Source of the DNA: Cyclobacteriaceae bacterium
GTDB taxonomy: Bacteria; Bacteroidota; Bacteroidia; Cytophagales; Cyclobacteriaceae
Assembly (NCBI GenBank): GCA_028285445.1
Contig: JANQPQ010000040.1
Coordinates: 1 to 64,000, forward strand
Reading direction: 5' to 3'
DNA length: 64,000 nucleotides
The translations under genes and the position numbers were made by a program. The notes below the pieces were generated by a model. That model worked only from the letters and a program-made list of their open reading frames with translations. It was not told where the DNA came from and searched no databases. Of this stretch, positions 7,817 through 15,896 are shown piece after piece (positions within the stretch are counted from its first letter, which is position 1; each line of letters begins with the position of its first letter).

Positions 7817-9627
7817 TATGGCCGGATAGTAACGTTTCCATCTTCATCCACTGCCACCACATCGCCTTCATTGACCGACTGCAAAAACTCCTTGCCAAGG
7901 CTATCTACAGCAGGTATCTTGCTATTGGCCCATTTTTCTGCCAAGGCAAGTCCGGCAGCTGAAAGAGAGTCAATTTTCTCTGAAAGGAGAATGACCGCTG
8001 GAGCAACTCCCTTTCGGGCCACCAATTCCCAGACCGCCCCCGCTGAGGTTGATCCAACCGTGGTAGGGATACAAAGTGCACTGCCCTTAAGATCCTTTCC
8101 ATAAAGTTCTGGAGAGTTATGATCTCCACAGATGGCCATATCATCATCTTTAAGCACCGTACTATAATAACTGGCCAGGGAGTTAAAACCGGTATGGCTA
8201 ACAAGTGCTTTGGCATGCAACTTTCCTTTGAATAGAGGTCGGCCTCGAAAGTTCTTTTGGCTATTCACGCTCTTGGTAAGCTCGGCAGTGTCGCTTCTAG
8301 GTTTTTCCAGCGGGGTATCACGCTTGACTGGTGCTTTGTCATGTGCTGGTACTTTGCCGGTGGCAATTATTTCAGCTAATTGGGCATCAAGAATTAACCT
8401 GGCATTGGTAAATGTTCGAAGCTTATTAGAGTTGGTTAATACTGCTTCATTACCACAAAGACTATTGTTCATGTAAGACTCGAGGCAAGTACCACTGAGA
8501 CGTGCTCCGGTTGCTGTTAACTTGTTAAATATTTCTGGTGTGTCATGGCGAAATTGACGAAGGACTTTCGGCGGTGCAACCAGCACCGTATCAACTGCAA
8601 TTGTATCACGGTTATTTGAGGCCAAAGCGTTGCTAATTCTGTCGGTCCACTCATGTAATTCTCTCAAACTCAAGTGCGGGCAACCGATCATTGCCTTTTG
8701 TGGAGTTGCACCTGGATCTTTCCACATCACCGGGTAAGAAGCAATCAGACTTGAAAGTATTTCATCAGTGATCCTGTAAGATTGGTAGTCTTGGTGTAGT
8801 AGATTTTCCTTGTAGTCAACTGCCTCTGGTGTAATGCCTTCAATATGATAGAGAGCAACTGCGCCAATGGCCGCACAAGCCGCTCCCATTTCTTTGAGGT
8901 AATCCCTGGTGATATTATTAATCCCATCTCCCAAGAACTCCCTTACTCCAGTGATATAGGGGATGCCATCCTGAACTTTCTCGCCAATGGCTGCTCCTAA
9001 CAATTGTGGATTTGGTAAAGTTTCCGTGCAAATCTCAATCTTCCAATTCGCTTTTCTACCTTCATCTGTAAGGAGGCCAAACCTAGGGGTTTTGCCCGCA
9101 ATGTTAGAAAGCAGATCAATAATGGCTGCGTTTCTGTTGGTTCGGGCACCAAGCGCAGAATTCGCGTAAACTACGCAGGAAGACTCAGACCAGGCGAGGA
9201 TATCTCCACGGCCAGGAATATTGCCACCTTCGAAAACATAGGGTGAACAGGTGTATGCATGGTGATCTTCCAAGCCCAAAAGCTTCATTGCTGTTTGGGT
9301 TCGACCATTATCCTTAAACATTCGCTTGAATTCCAACTCTTGTTCGGGAGTTATGCCCAGATTTCTAAAATCCAATGGTTCCCGCGGGTCGAGCGTGAAC
9401 GGAAACTTTGTTTTGAGACCTGCAGCTACCAATTCTTCAAGAAGTTCCACCGGAGCATCGACACCAGGGGTAGAGCCCGAGATTGAGAAATGGCCATTGC
9501 CCTGAATATCTAAAAACCGATCGGCTTCCAGGATTTCTCCGTAGAGCACAAGGGTTTCCATGATCCGGCGCATTAATTGGCCCTGCTGACCTTCTAATAT
9601 CTGTTGTTCTTCCTTAGAAAGCTTCAT
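7816..9627 (-). CDS. Aconitase X (fused large DUF521 and small swivelling DUF126 domains)
   Basis: A 603-residue single-chain AcnX. The N-terminal ~430 residues are the DUF521 catalytic domain, with GNGHFSISGSTPG, SPYVFEGGNIPGRGDILAWS, ALGARTNRNAA and several Cys (TCSPY, IGCPHLS, SGTCLES) able to bind an Fe-S cluster. The C-terminal ~140 residues are the DUF126 swivelling domain, with GFNSLASYYSTV and the small-domain loop PTTVGSTSAGAVWELV. Characterised AcnX proteins are cis-3-hydroxy-L-proline dehydratase (bacterial, fused) and mevalonate-5-phosphate dehydratase (archaeal, split), so a dehydratase acting on a hydroxy acid or hydroxy amino acid is expected. It overlaps the permease gene by 4 bp. 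The residue set for substrate choice cannot be judged by eye. Confidence 0.85.
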   Translation of the reverse strand: MKLSKEEQQILEGQQGQLMRRIMETLVLYGEILEADRFLDIQGNGHFSISGSTPGVDAPVELLEELVAAGLKTKFPFTLDPREPLDFRNLGITPEQELEFKRMFKDNGRTQTAMKLLGLEDHHAYTCSPYVFEGGNIPGRGDILAWSESSCVVYANSALGARTNRNAAIIDLLSNIAGKTPRFGLLTDEGRKANWKIEICTETLPNPQLLGAAIGEKVQDGIPYITGVREFLGDGINNITRDYLKEMGAACAAIGAVALYHIEGITPEAVDYKENLLHQDYQSYRITDEILSSLIASYPVMWKDPGATPQKAMIGCPHLSLRELHEWTDRISNALASNNRDTIAVDTVLVAPPKVLRQFRHDTPEIFNKLTATGARLSGTCLESYMNNSLCGNEAVLTNSNKLRTFTNARLILDAQLAEIIATGKVPAHDKAPVKRDTPLEKPRSDTAELTKSVNSQKNFRGRPLFKGKLHAKALVSHTGFNSLASYYSTVLKDDDMAICGDHNSPELYGKDLKGSALCIPTTVGSTSAGAVWELVARKGVAPAVILLSEKIDSLSAAGLALAEKWANSKIPAVDSLGKEFLQSVNEGDVVAVDEDGNVTIRP

Positions 9628-11057
9628 TGTGCGATCTCAGATGCTTCGGATTCTGTTAGCTCAATCATTTTATTTAGGTCGAAATTCTCTTTCCTTCTGG
9701 CACTTGATCCTACAAACCAAAGAATTACTCCAAACACAGCCCACCCACCAAAAAGCCACCATTCCAGGGGAAGTGGTTCGCCGGGAGTGTAGGGGTCGAT
9801 AATGGTCAACACCATTATATACAAAGAGGAAATACAGCCCAAAATTGGTAGGAGCAAACCTCCAGGTGCGCGGTAGGGTCTAGACATGTGAGGCTTGTTC
9901 TTCCTTGACCTTACCATAGACAAACACACAATGAAGAAAAGCATGCCCACTGCCGTCGAGCTGCTATTAACCAGGGGGATTATGGCATTCTTACCCAAGA
10001 GTACACCCAAAGCAACAACTACAGCGGCAAAGGCTATGGCATAAATTGATATACCATTCTTGTTGACTTTTGCAAAGCCCGGCCATATCATATGGTTCCT
10101 GCCCAGTGCAAGCATTGCCCGCACAAAGACAAATATGCAAGCATTCCAGGTAGACAACAGTCCAAGGAGTCCACCAATTAATGCTGCTTTCATTAATGCC
10201 GTAGAGCCCAGACCAATTTCAAAAGCCTTAGCAGTTGCCAGGTCAGAACCAATCAGCTCAACCCGGGGAGCCACCGCAGCCGCTGAAAATATTATTGCTA
10301 CGTAGAACAACGCGGCGCAGGCAATGGAAAGTATGATGATATTGGCAATTGCCCTTGCAGATACATTTTTATCCCGTTCTGATATTCCCTGGGCAATGCT
10401 TTCGAAGCCGGTAAGGTAAAACGGCACCCCAACGAATACTGCAATAATCCCTGGCCAGACCGAGCCATTAGCAGATTCAACAAAAAGAGGGATTAAGTTT
10501 TTATTACTGCCTTGAAAGATGGCGGCGCCAATTAAAACAGCCACTATCACCAGCAATACCCCGGTAAGAAACCGTTGAGTAACGGCTGAAGTTGATCCAC
10601 CCTTCAAATTTGTGTAGCACAGCATCCAGTTTAATCCGATGCCAAAGACTAAATGGCCAACGTGGATATTAGAACCCTTAAAACTGTAAAGTAGAGGGCC
10701 CATGCTTGCTGGCCACAACGTTTCCATCAACCAACCAATTGATAGTGCTTCGAATATAATGGTGAGAAACATTGTCAATGCAAGCATCCAGCCTGCTATG
10801 AAGGAGGTTTTGACACCAATTTCACGAAGTGCATAAACAATAGGCCCACCCACCTGTGGGTAAATACCGGCCATTTCAGCATAGCAAATACCAACTGGGG
10901 CCAGAAACAATATGCCTGCAACAAAGGCCACGGCGGCGCCGAGTGGGCCTGCATCACTGAGCCAAAATCCCAAGACGGTGATCCAGCCGATGCCGATGAT
11001 CATCCCAAAGGTGAGGGCAAAATAATCGAGCTTAGTTAGGGATCGCTTCTGTGTCAT
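9624..11057 (-). CDS. APC-superfamily amino acid permease
   Basis: A 477-residue inner-membrane transporter with about 12 hydrophobic helices. The opening LDYFALTFGMIIGIGWITVL and the later GICYAEMAGIYPQVGGPIVY are signatures of amino acid/polyamine/organocation (APC) permeases. It is placed between the 3-hydroxyacyl-CoA dehydrogenase-like gene (2 bp gap) and aconitase X (4 bp overlap), so it most likely imports the substrate of this operon, which argues for an amino-acid-like or amine compound. Specificity is not deducible from the sequence. Confidence 0.88.
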   Translation of the reverse strand: MTQKRSLTKLDYFALTFGMIIGIGWITVLGFWLSDAGPLGAAVAFVAGILFLAPVGICYAEMAGIYPQVGGPIVYALREIGVKTSFIAGWMLALTMFLTIIFEALSIGWLMETLWPASMGPLLYSFKGSNIHVGHLVFGIGLNWMLCYTNLKGGSTSAVTQRFLTGVLLVIVAVLIGAAIFQGSNKNLIPLFVESANGSVWPGIIAVFVGVPFYLTGFESIAQGISERDKNVSARAIANIIILSIACAALFYVAIIFSAAAVAPRVELIGSDLATAKAFEIGLGSTALMKAALIGGLLGLLSTWNACIFVFVRAMLALGRNHMIWPGFAKVNKNGISIYAIAFAAVVVALGVLLGKNAIIPLVNSSSTAVGMLFFIVCLSMVRSRKNKPHMSRPYRAPGGLLLPILGCISSLYIMVLTIIDPYTPGEPLPLEWWLFGGWAVFGVILWFVGSSARRKENFDLNKMIELTESEASEIAQ

Positions 11058-11059
11058 GG

Positions 11060-11944
11060 TTAGCCTTTAGTAAAACCAGGCTCCTTGTACGTGGGATTGG
11101 GGTAGTTATAGAAGCCTTGCCCATTTAACACACCCAACTTTCCGGCCGCTACCATGTCTTCCAGGATTCTAGGTGGCTTATCGCGCTCATCCCCACTGTC
11201 TTGGTAATAGATATTCTCAATAGACAACACTGTATGAAGCCCAATTTCGTCCATAATTCCGCAAGGGCCAGCATTAGTTCCGAAGCTCAGCATCCAGGCC
11301 CGATCAATGCCCTCAGGAGTGGCATAGCCCTGATCCAACTGCCGTAGCGTTTCCTGCTTAATTACTCTCCATAGGCGATTGAAAGAATACCCTAGCTGCT
11401 CTTTTTTCACATGAATGCACACCATGCCAATGCCCTTGCTCCAGTCCTTAGCGAATTGAATGGTTTCTGATGCTGTTTGCTTGGAACCCATCAATTCCAC
11501 CATTGGAGATTCCAAGGGATCGGAGAAGTTGAGATTAAAGAATTGCTCAGGCCGATTAGACGCCTGGGCCAATGGGGTGCAGGTGATAGAAGAGGCATTG
11601 GTACCCATATATGTCTCTGCCGGTAGCAGTGTGGAGATTTCTTTTAGAACTCGTACTTTCAGCTCCAACTTTTCAGGGACATTCTCAAAAGCTAGCTGTA
11701 CACCATCAAGTGCCTGCTTAAGTGATTGGCAGGGGATAAAGTTATTTTCCACCGCTTCCCGTTCTTCTTTAGAACACCAACCAATTGCTCTTTCTTTGGC
11801 TAGCTCCAACCCAGCAAAATCAATGTCATAAACCCTGGTTTCTAAATGCGATTTTGCACAGGCCCAGGCCACCTTTGTGCCCATTACGCCTGATCCAATA
11901 ATGGCGATGGGCTTAGCCATGCTAAATGGTTGAAAATCATTCAT
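11060..11944 (-). CDS. 3-hydroxyacyl-CoA dehydrogenase-like NAD-dependent dehydrogenase
   Basis: A 294-residue protein. The N-terminal Rossmann motif IAIIGSGVMGTKVA binds NAD, and the acidic end of the second strand (VYDID) also favours NAD. The dehydrogenase core includes ENVPEKLELKVRVLKEI, TNASSITCTPLA and FNLNFSDPLESPMVELM, the last replacing the usual FNPVHxMxLVE-type stretch. The C-terminal domain carries GFNR-like residues (YSFNRLWR) and GPCGIMDEIG. L-carnitine dehydrogenase and lambda-crystallin/L-gulonate dehydrogenases share this fold, so oxidation of a beta-hydroxy acid to a beta-keto acid, feeding the divergent BKACE, is a reasonable inference. It overlaps the AraC gene by 4 bp. 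Confidence 0.82.
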   Translation of the reverse strand: MNDFQPFSMAKPIAIIGSGVMGTKVAWACAKSHLETRVYDIDFAGLELAKERAIGWCSKEEREAVENNFIPCQSLKQALDGVQLAFENVPEKLELKVRVLKEISTLLPAETYMGTNASSITCTPLAQASNRPEQFFNLNFSDPLESPMVELMGSKQTASETIQFAKDWSKGIGMVCIHVKKEQLGYSFNRLWRVIKQETLRQLDQGYATPEGIDRAWMLSFGTNAGPCGIMDEIGLHTVLSIENIYYQDSGDERDKPPRILEDMVAAGKLGVLNGQGFYNYPNPTYKEPGFTKG

Positions 11945-12858
11945 ATGGTTTTGTGCTTTGCTTTCCTAATAGATTGCTCAATGCGTAGATTTTGATATTT
12001 TTTCCTGTATTCAGTTGGCGTACTCTTCTGTAGTGCCTTAAAGCACTTGTTGAAGTTTGTGAAGTTGTTGAAACCACTTTTGAAGCACACCTCAGAGATA
12101 GAGAGTTCCGTTTCAACCAGCAGCGTGGTAGCGTAGTTGATCCTCAACTCATTGAGAAAATTCGAAAAGGTTATTTTGAACTTCTGCTTAAAGTAGCGAC
12201 AGAAAGTATGCTCACTGAGATTAGCGACTTCCGCAATCTCTTTGGTAGTAATCTTCTCACGAAAATGATCAAGGACGTAGGAGTAGATATTGGAAATCCT
12301 ACTTGTGCTTTGTTCACTCATTGGGGCATCGGCAGAGTGATTGAGAATAAATTCCGTTTCTGTTGATTTGGCTATGAGCAAGAGCATCTCCAGAAGGTGG
12401 GCCACTTTTTGGATCATATTCCCTCCAAAAGAGGTTTCCATTAGCTCTGCCACCTTCAATTTTGTATCGCCCTTAATCACAATTCCTCTTTTGCAATCTT
12501 CCAGCAACTTATGTACCGCGCTTATTTCAGATATCGATAACAACTCATCACTGAAAAGCTCCCGGCTAAAGATCAAGGTGATTACTTCGCAATCTTCACT
12601 AAGAGGAGAATCGCTACCAAGTGTATCAGGCTTTCGCAGATGAGGAAGCCCAGCCCCCATCAAGACCATATCGCCAGATTGAAATCTGCTGTAGGTCTCG
12701 CCGATCACTTGCACGCCACTGCCTTCTACAATATACTCCAACTGAATTTGCGGGTGATGATGATAGATATTGTGGAACTCCTTCTTTTCGGTCTTTCTCA
12801 GAAGGAGATAAGGATCTTTGAGCAGAGGAACAATGGTGAGTAATTCGGAGGCTCTCAT
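11941..12858 (-). CDS. AraC-family regulator with cupin-like sensor domain
   Basis: About 305 residues. The N-terminal half is a cupin-type effector domain (FHNIYHHHPQIQLEYIVEGS, GDMVLMGAGLPHL). The C-terminal ~100 residues form the AraC double HTH (ITTKEIAEVANLSEHTFCRY, then CFKSGFNNFTNFNKCFKALQ, then TPTEYRKKY). The ATG at 12858 is preferred to the TTG at 12867. It heads the minus-strand operon and faces the BKACE operon. The 11-bp direct repeats at 12909-12940 in the shared promoter are the likely binding site, so it probably activates both arms when the pathway substrate is present. Confidence 0.85.
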   Translation of the reverse strand: MRASELLTIVPLLKDPYLLLRKTEKKEFHNIYHHHPQIQLEYIVEGSGVQVIGETYSRFQSGDMVLMGAGLPHLRKPDTLGSDSPLSEDCEVITLIFSRELFSDELLSISEISAVHKLLEDCKRGIVIKGDTKLKVAELMETSFGGNMIQKVAHLLEMLLLIAKSTETEFILNHSADAPMSEQSTSRISNIYSYVLDHFREKITTKEIAEVANLSEHTFCRYFKQKFKITFSNFLNELRINYATTLLVETELSISEVCFKSGFNNFTNFNKCFKALQKSTPTEYRKKYQNLRIEQSIRKAKHKTI

Positions 12859-12908
12859 CTGAAACAATTATAATTTATTTGCTCGAATTAATTCTTAATG
12901 AAGATAAT

Positions 12909-12940
12909 TATGCCAAAATAGTTTAAACATATGCCAAAAT
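12909..12940. promoter_or_regulatory. Direct-repeat operator for the divergent catabolic operons
   Basis: TATGCCAAAAT occurs at 12909-12919 and again at 12930-12940, identical in all 11 positions with a 21-bp period (two helical turns). Direct half-sites with this period are how AraC-type activators bind (araI1-araI2). The site ends about where the -33 region of the BKACE promoter would lie, the normal place for a class II activator, and an AraC gene is adjacent. Confidence 0.7.
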
Positions 12941-12969
12941 CCAGATAAAATTCAGTCAAAGCCTTATTC

Positions 12970-12977
12970 TAAATTTG
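12970..12977 (+). promoter_or_regulatory. -7 element (TAAATTTG) of the BKACE operon
   Basis: An exact match to the Bacteroidota -7 consensus TAnnTTTG, about 50 bp before the BKACE start. No good TTG is present at the expected -33 position around 12946-12950, consistent with dependence on an activator bound just upstream. Confidence 0.6.
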
Positions 12978-13027
12978 AAATGGGATCGAAACTAAACCGA
13001 TAGACGACATCCGAAAATCTGGTGATA

Positions 13028-13918
13028 ATGAATCAAAAGGTAATACTGACTTGTGCTGTAACGGGCGAGAGTGCTTTTAATAGGGATCATCCTAATTTCC
13101 CAATCACTCCCCAGCAAATTGCTGATGCTGCTCTTGAGGCTGAAGAAGCTGGGGCATCAGCGGTGCATTTGCACGTTAGAAATCCTGAGACTGGTGAGGG
13201 CAGTAGAGACCCAGAACTTTTTCTCGACATGGCCACTCGGGTACGCGACAACGGAGTATCAGCAGTAATCAACATTACTTGTGGCGGAGGTGGAGAATTC
13301 CGGCCTGACCCAACCGACGAAAGCAAGGCCGGGCCTGGTTCTGATATGGCATCAGCGGAAGAAAGGGTGAAGCATATCGAGATGACCTTGCCAGAACTCT
13401 GTTCGCTAGATGTCACTACCCAGAACCAAGTTGAAAGCGGTACGGACATGGTGTACCTCAACACCCCCTATACCCTGAAGAAAATGGCTAAGCGTTTTCA
13501 GGAAATTGGTGTGAAGCCAGAGATAGAACTATTTGCCCCTGGAGATGCCCTACTGGCTATGAAGATGATTGAGGAAGGATATTTTGACGCTCCACCACTA
13601 TTCCAGATAGTGATGGGGGTAAGGTGGGGACTACCAAGTACTCCGGAAACCATTATTTATATGCGAGATTTACTTCCCAAAGATTGCGTTTGGGCCGCCT
13701 TTGGCCTGGGCAGAATGCAGATGCCCATGGTAGCACAATCCGTTTTGTTGGGAGGAAATGTGAGGGTGGGATTGGAAGATAACCTATACTTAAGTAAAGG
13801 TGTTTTTGCTAGCAACGGACAATTGGTGGAAAAAGCGCGTACCATTATTGAAAGCATGGGTGCAACGGTTGCCACGCCGGATGAAGCAAGAGAGATACTA
13901 GGAATAAAGAAAAAGTGA
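13028..13918 (+). CDS. BKACE (beta-keto acid cleavage enzyme, DUF849)
   Basis: About 296 residues with the complete BKACE signature. The metal-binding HLH is in AVHLHVRNPETG (His47 and His49), followed by NITCGGGGEF, a conserved VMGVRWGLPSTP, and RVGLEDNLYL with Glu250 in the position of the catalytic metal-binding Glu of Kce. Family knowledge: BKACEs condense a beta-keto acid with acetyl-CoA and release acetoacetate plus a new CoA ester, and the DUF849 family covers carnitine-, lysine- and other amine-derived substrates. The ATG at 13028 is chosen over a GTG at 13022. It is the first gene of the plus-strand operon, directly after the AraC-type direct repeats. Confidence 0.9.
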   Translation: MNQKVILTCAVTGESAFNRDHPNFPITPQQIADAALEAEEAGASAVHLHVRNPETGEGSRDPELFLDMATRVRDNGVSAVINITCGGGGEFRPDPTDESKAGPGSDMASAEERVKHIEMTLPELCSLDVTTQNQVESGTDMVYLNTPYTLKKMAKRFQEIGVKPEIELFAPGDALLAMKMIEEGYFDAPPLFQIVMGVRWGLPSTPETIIYMRDLLPKDCVWAAFGLGRMQMPMVAQSVLLGGNVRVGLEDNLYLSKGVFASNGQLVEKARTIIESMGATVATPDEAREILGIKKK

Positions 13919-15363
13919 TGGCAAGCCAAGATGCGAGCAGCGAACTATTGTTATTCCTAAAACAAGACTGTGAGACTTGTCAGTTAGTGCAACCCTTGGT
14001 TAGCGAGTTAATGAAAGATGGGGTGAGAATTCAAGTCTATGTCCAGGATGCCCCCGATTACTACCGGGAATTGTCTCCGGTAGATGATACCTCCCTTGAG
14101 GCTTCTTTTAACTGGAATATCGAGACTACACCAACTCTTATAAAATCATCAGATAATGGGCAGTCTATTCGTATTGAAGGCTGGGATAAGTCAGGTTGGC
14201 AAGGGGTACTCGGAAGTGAGAACCTTGGGGCAGACCTTCCTGATTTTCGACCTGGCTGCGGTTCTAAAAGCCGGGAGCCAGGCGTTTACGAAAATCTGGT
14301 GGCTAGCTATGGCGAGCCAGGAATAGAAGCTCTGAAAATTGAGGTAGGAAAATGGGAAGACGAAATAGAAACCTGTTATGATCGCGGATGGACTGATGGA
14401 CTACCGGTAACGCCACCTACTGATGCCCGAATCTTGAAGATGCTGCAGGGAACTAACCGTAAGCCCGATGAGATCATAGGCAGAGTGCCTCCAAATCTGG
14501 TACCTATCACTGTAGAGAAAGCAGCAATTAACGCAGTACTCGCTGGATGCAAGCCAGAATATTTGCCGATAGTCTTAGCTGCCTTAGAAGCTGCTCTGGA
14601 TCCAGTTTTTACCATGCACGGCCTCCTTTGTACTACCTGCTTTTCCAGTCCGGTAATCGTAGTTAACGGACCAATCGCAAAGTCTATAGGCATGAATTGG
14701 GGCATGAATGCCCTTGGGCAGGGTAATCGTGCTAACGCTACCATAGGCAGGGCATTGCAACTGATAATACGGAATGTAGGTGGCGGCATTCCTGGCGATC
14801 TTGACAGATCTACTCTTGGTGGCCCTGGTAAGTTCACTTTTTGTTTTGCTGAAGACGAAACTGACCCAAGCTGGCAGCCATTGTCGGTATCAAGAGGTTT
14901 TGAACCGGGAGAAAATACCGTAACCCTATTTCAAGGAGACGGCATCCAGGGATTCATTGATCAACGATCGCAGACTCCAGAGGAGATTACCAAATCCCTG
15001 GCCTCTTCTTTGCTCGCGGTTGGACACCCAAAGCTGGCAGAGTTTACAAACGCTATGCTAATTCTTTCTCCGGAGCACTATGAGATCTACAAGAAAGAGG
15101 GATGGGATAGAAACAAAATAACTGAGGCTCTGCACCATGAAATGCAGCGACCGGGAGCTGAGTTAATACAAGGAGCAAACGGCATAGGCGAAGGCATTGA
15201 TAAATCGAGGTTAGATGAAACGGTGAATAAATTCTGGCCTGAAGGATTGCTTATAGTACGGGCAGGGGGGAAGGCCGGCTTATTCTCCGCCATATGTGCG
15301 GGATGGACTGGTGGGCGCTTTCGGCATGAATCTACACCTGTGACAAAAAGGATTTCTTTATGA
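13918..15363 (+). CDS. Thioredoxin-like N-domain fused to a RGWTDGLP-motif domain (UGSC-associated)
   Basis: About 481 residues. Residues ~8-90 resemble a thioredoxin/glutaredoxin fold with a C-E-T-C redox motif (Cys18, Cys21) and a cis-Pro candidate in TTPTLI. From residue ~150 a second domain begins with DRGWTDGLPVTPPT and continues with PITVEKAAINAVLAGCKPEY, VVNGPIAKSIGMNWGMNALG, GNRANATIGRALQ and GPGKFTFCFAEDE. I recall this second domain from proteins encoded beside UGSC-family (seleno)proteins; its reaction is not known to me. Its start overlaps the BKACE stop by one base (TGATG), and its stop overlaps the UGSC start by 4 bp. Together with the next gene it probably forms a two-component enzyme with thiol chemistry. 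Confidence 0.72.
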   Translation: MASQDASSELLLFLKQDCETCQLVQPLVSELMKDGVRIQVYVQDAPDYYRELSPVDDTSLEASFNWNIETTPTLIKSSDNGQSIRIEGWDKSGWQGVLGSENLGADLPDFRPGCGSKSREPGVYENLVASYGEPGIEALKIEVGKWEDEIETCYDRGWTDGLPVTPPTDARILKMLQGTNRKPDEIIGRVPPNLVPITVEKAAINAVLAGCKPEYLPIVLAALEAALDPVFTMHGLLCTTCFSSPVIVVNGPIAKSIGMNWGMNALGQGNRANATIGRALQLIIRNVGGGIPGDLDRSTLGGPGKFTFCFAEDETDPSWQPLSVSRGFEPGENTVTLFQGDGIQGFIDQRSQTPEEITKSLASSLLAVGHPKLAEFTNAMLILSPEHYEIYKKEGWDRNKITEALHHEMQRPGAELIQGANGIGEGIDKSRLDETVNKFWPEGLLIVRAGGKAGLFSAICAGWTGGRFRHESTPVTKRISL

Positions 15364-15884
15364 CAACATCAGTACTAAGAGACCCCACAGCGGAGAAAGC
15401 TGGATCCAAACGCCAAAGGCTTGACCCGCCAGCTGACCTTACCAATAAGGTTGTGGCCTTGATGGACATTGGTAAAATGAGAGGTGATGAATTTATTGAT
15501 CGTCTCGAAGAGCTATTCAGCGAACGAAATATAAGTACCAAACGGTATAAAAAACCCACCAATACCAGAACTGCCCCAGCAGAGTTAATTCAAAAAATAG
15601 TACAAGAAACTGACCTCGTAGTAATCGCGCTATCCGATTGCGGGTCCTGCACTTCGTGTTCTACCCACGACCTCAACGACCTTGATCACTTGGGCATGCC
15701 AGGAGTTAGCATTCTCACCGAGGAATTCAGAGCAGCCTTTGCTGGGCAATGTGAAAAAATCGGCTTTGATGGGGCCTCTGTTTTTACTCCACATCCCATG
15801 CAGAACAAAACGACCGAAGAACTGCATGCCTTTGCTGATGAGGTTGTAGACGAATTGCTTGCCAAGATTACAGCCAATAACTAA
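15360..15884 (+). CDS. UGSC-family protein, Cys homologue of a selenoprotein
   Basis: A 174-residue protein. The central motif IALSDCGSCTSCSTHDL corresponds to the U-G-S-C motif of the UGSC selenoprotein family, with Cys94 (TGC codon) at the selenocysteine position. Cys97 and Cys100 follow. The N-terminal part (KVVALMDIGKMRGDEFIDRL) has a Rossmann-like first strand and helix. No TGA is present, so no Sec insertion is required. The family is thought to be redox-active, but its reaction is not established to my knowledge. It is coupled to the preceding gene by ATGA overlap, which supports a functional complex with the RGWTDGLP-domain protein. Confidence 0.75.
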   Translation: MTTSVLRDPTAEKAGSKRQRLDPPADLTNKVVALMDIGKMRGDEFIDRLEELFSERNISTKRYKKPTNTRTAPAELIQKIVQETDLVVIALSDCGSCTSCSTHDLNDLDHLGMPGVSILTEEFRAAFAGQCEKIGFDGASVFTPHPMQNKTTEELHAFADEVVDELLAKITANN

Positions 15885-15896
15885 ATCTGAGTACCA

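Noticed and set aside
15639-15641. Possible selenocysteine codon in the UGSC motif
   Set aside because: The codon is TGC, not TGA; this is the cysteine form and needs no SECIS element.
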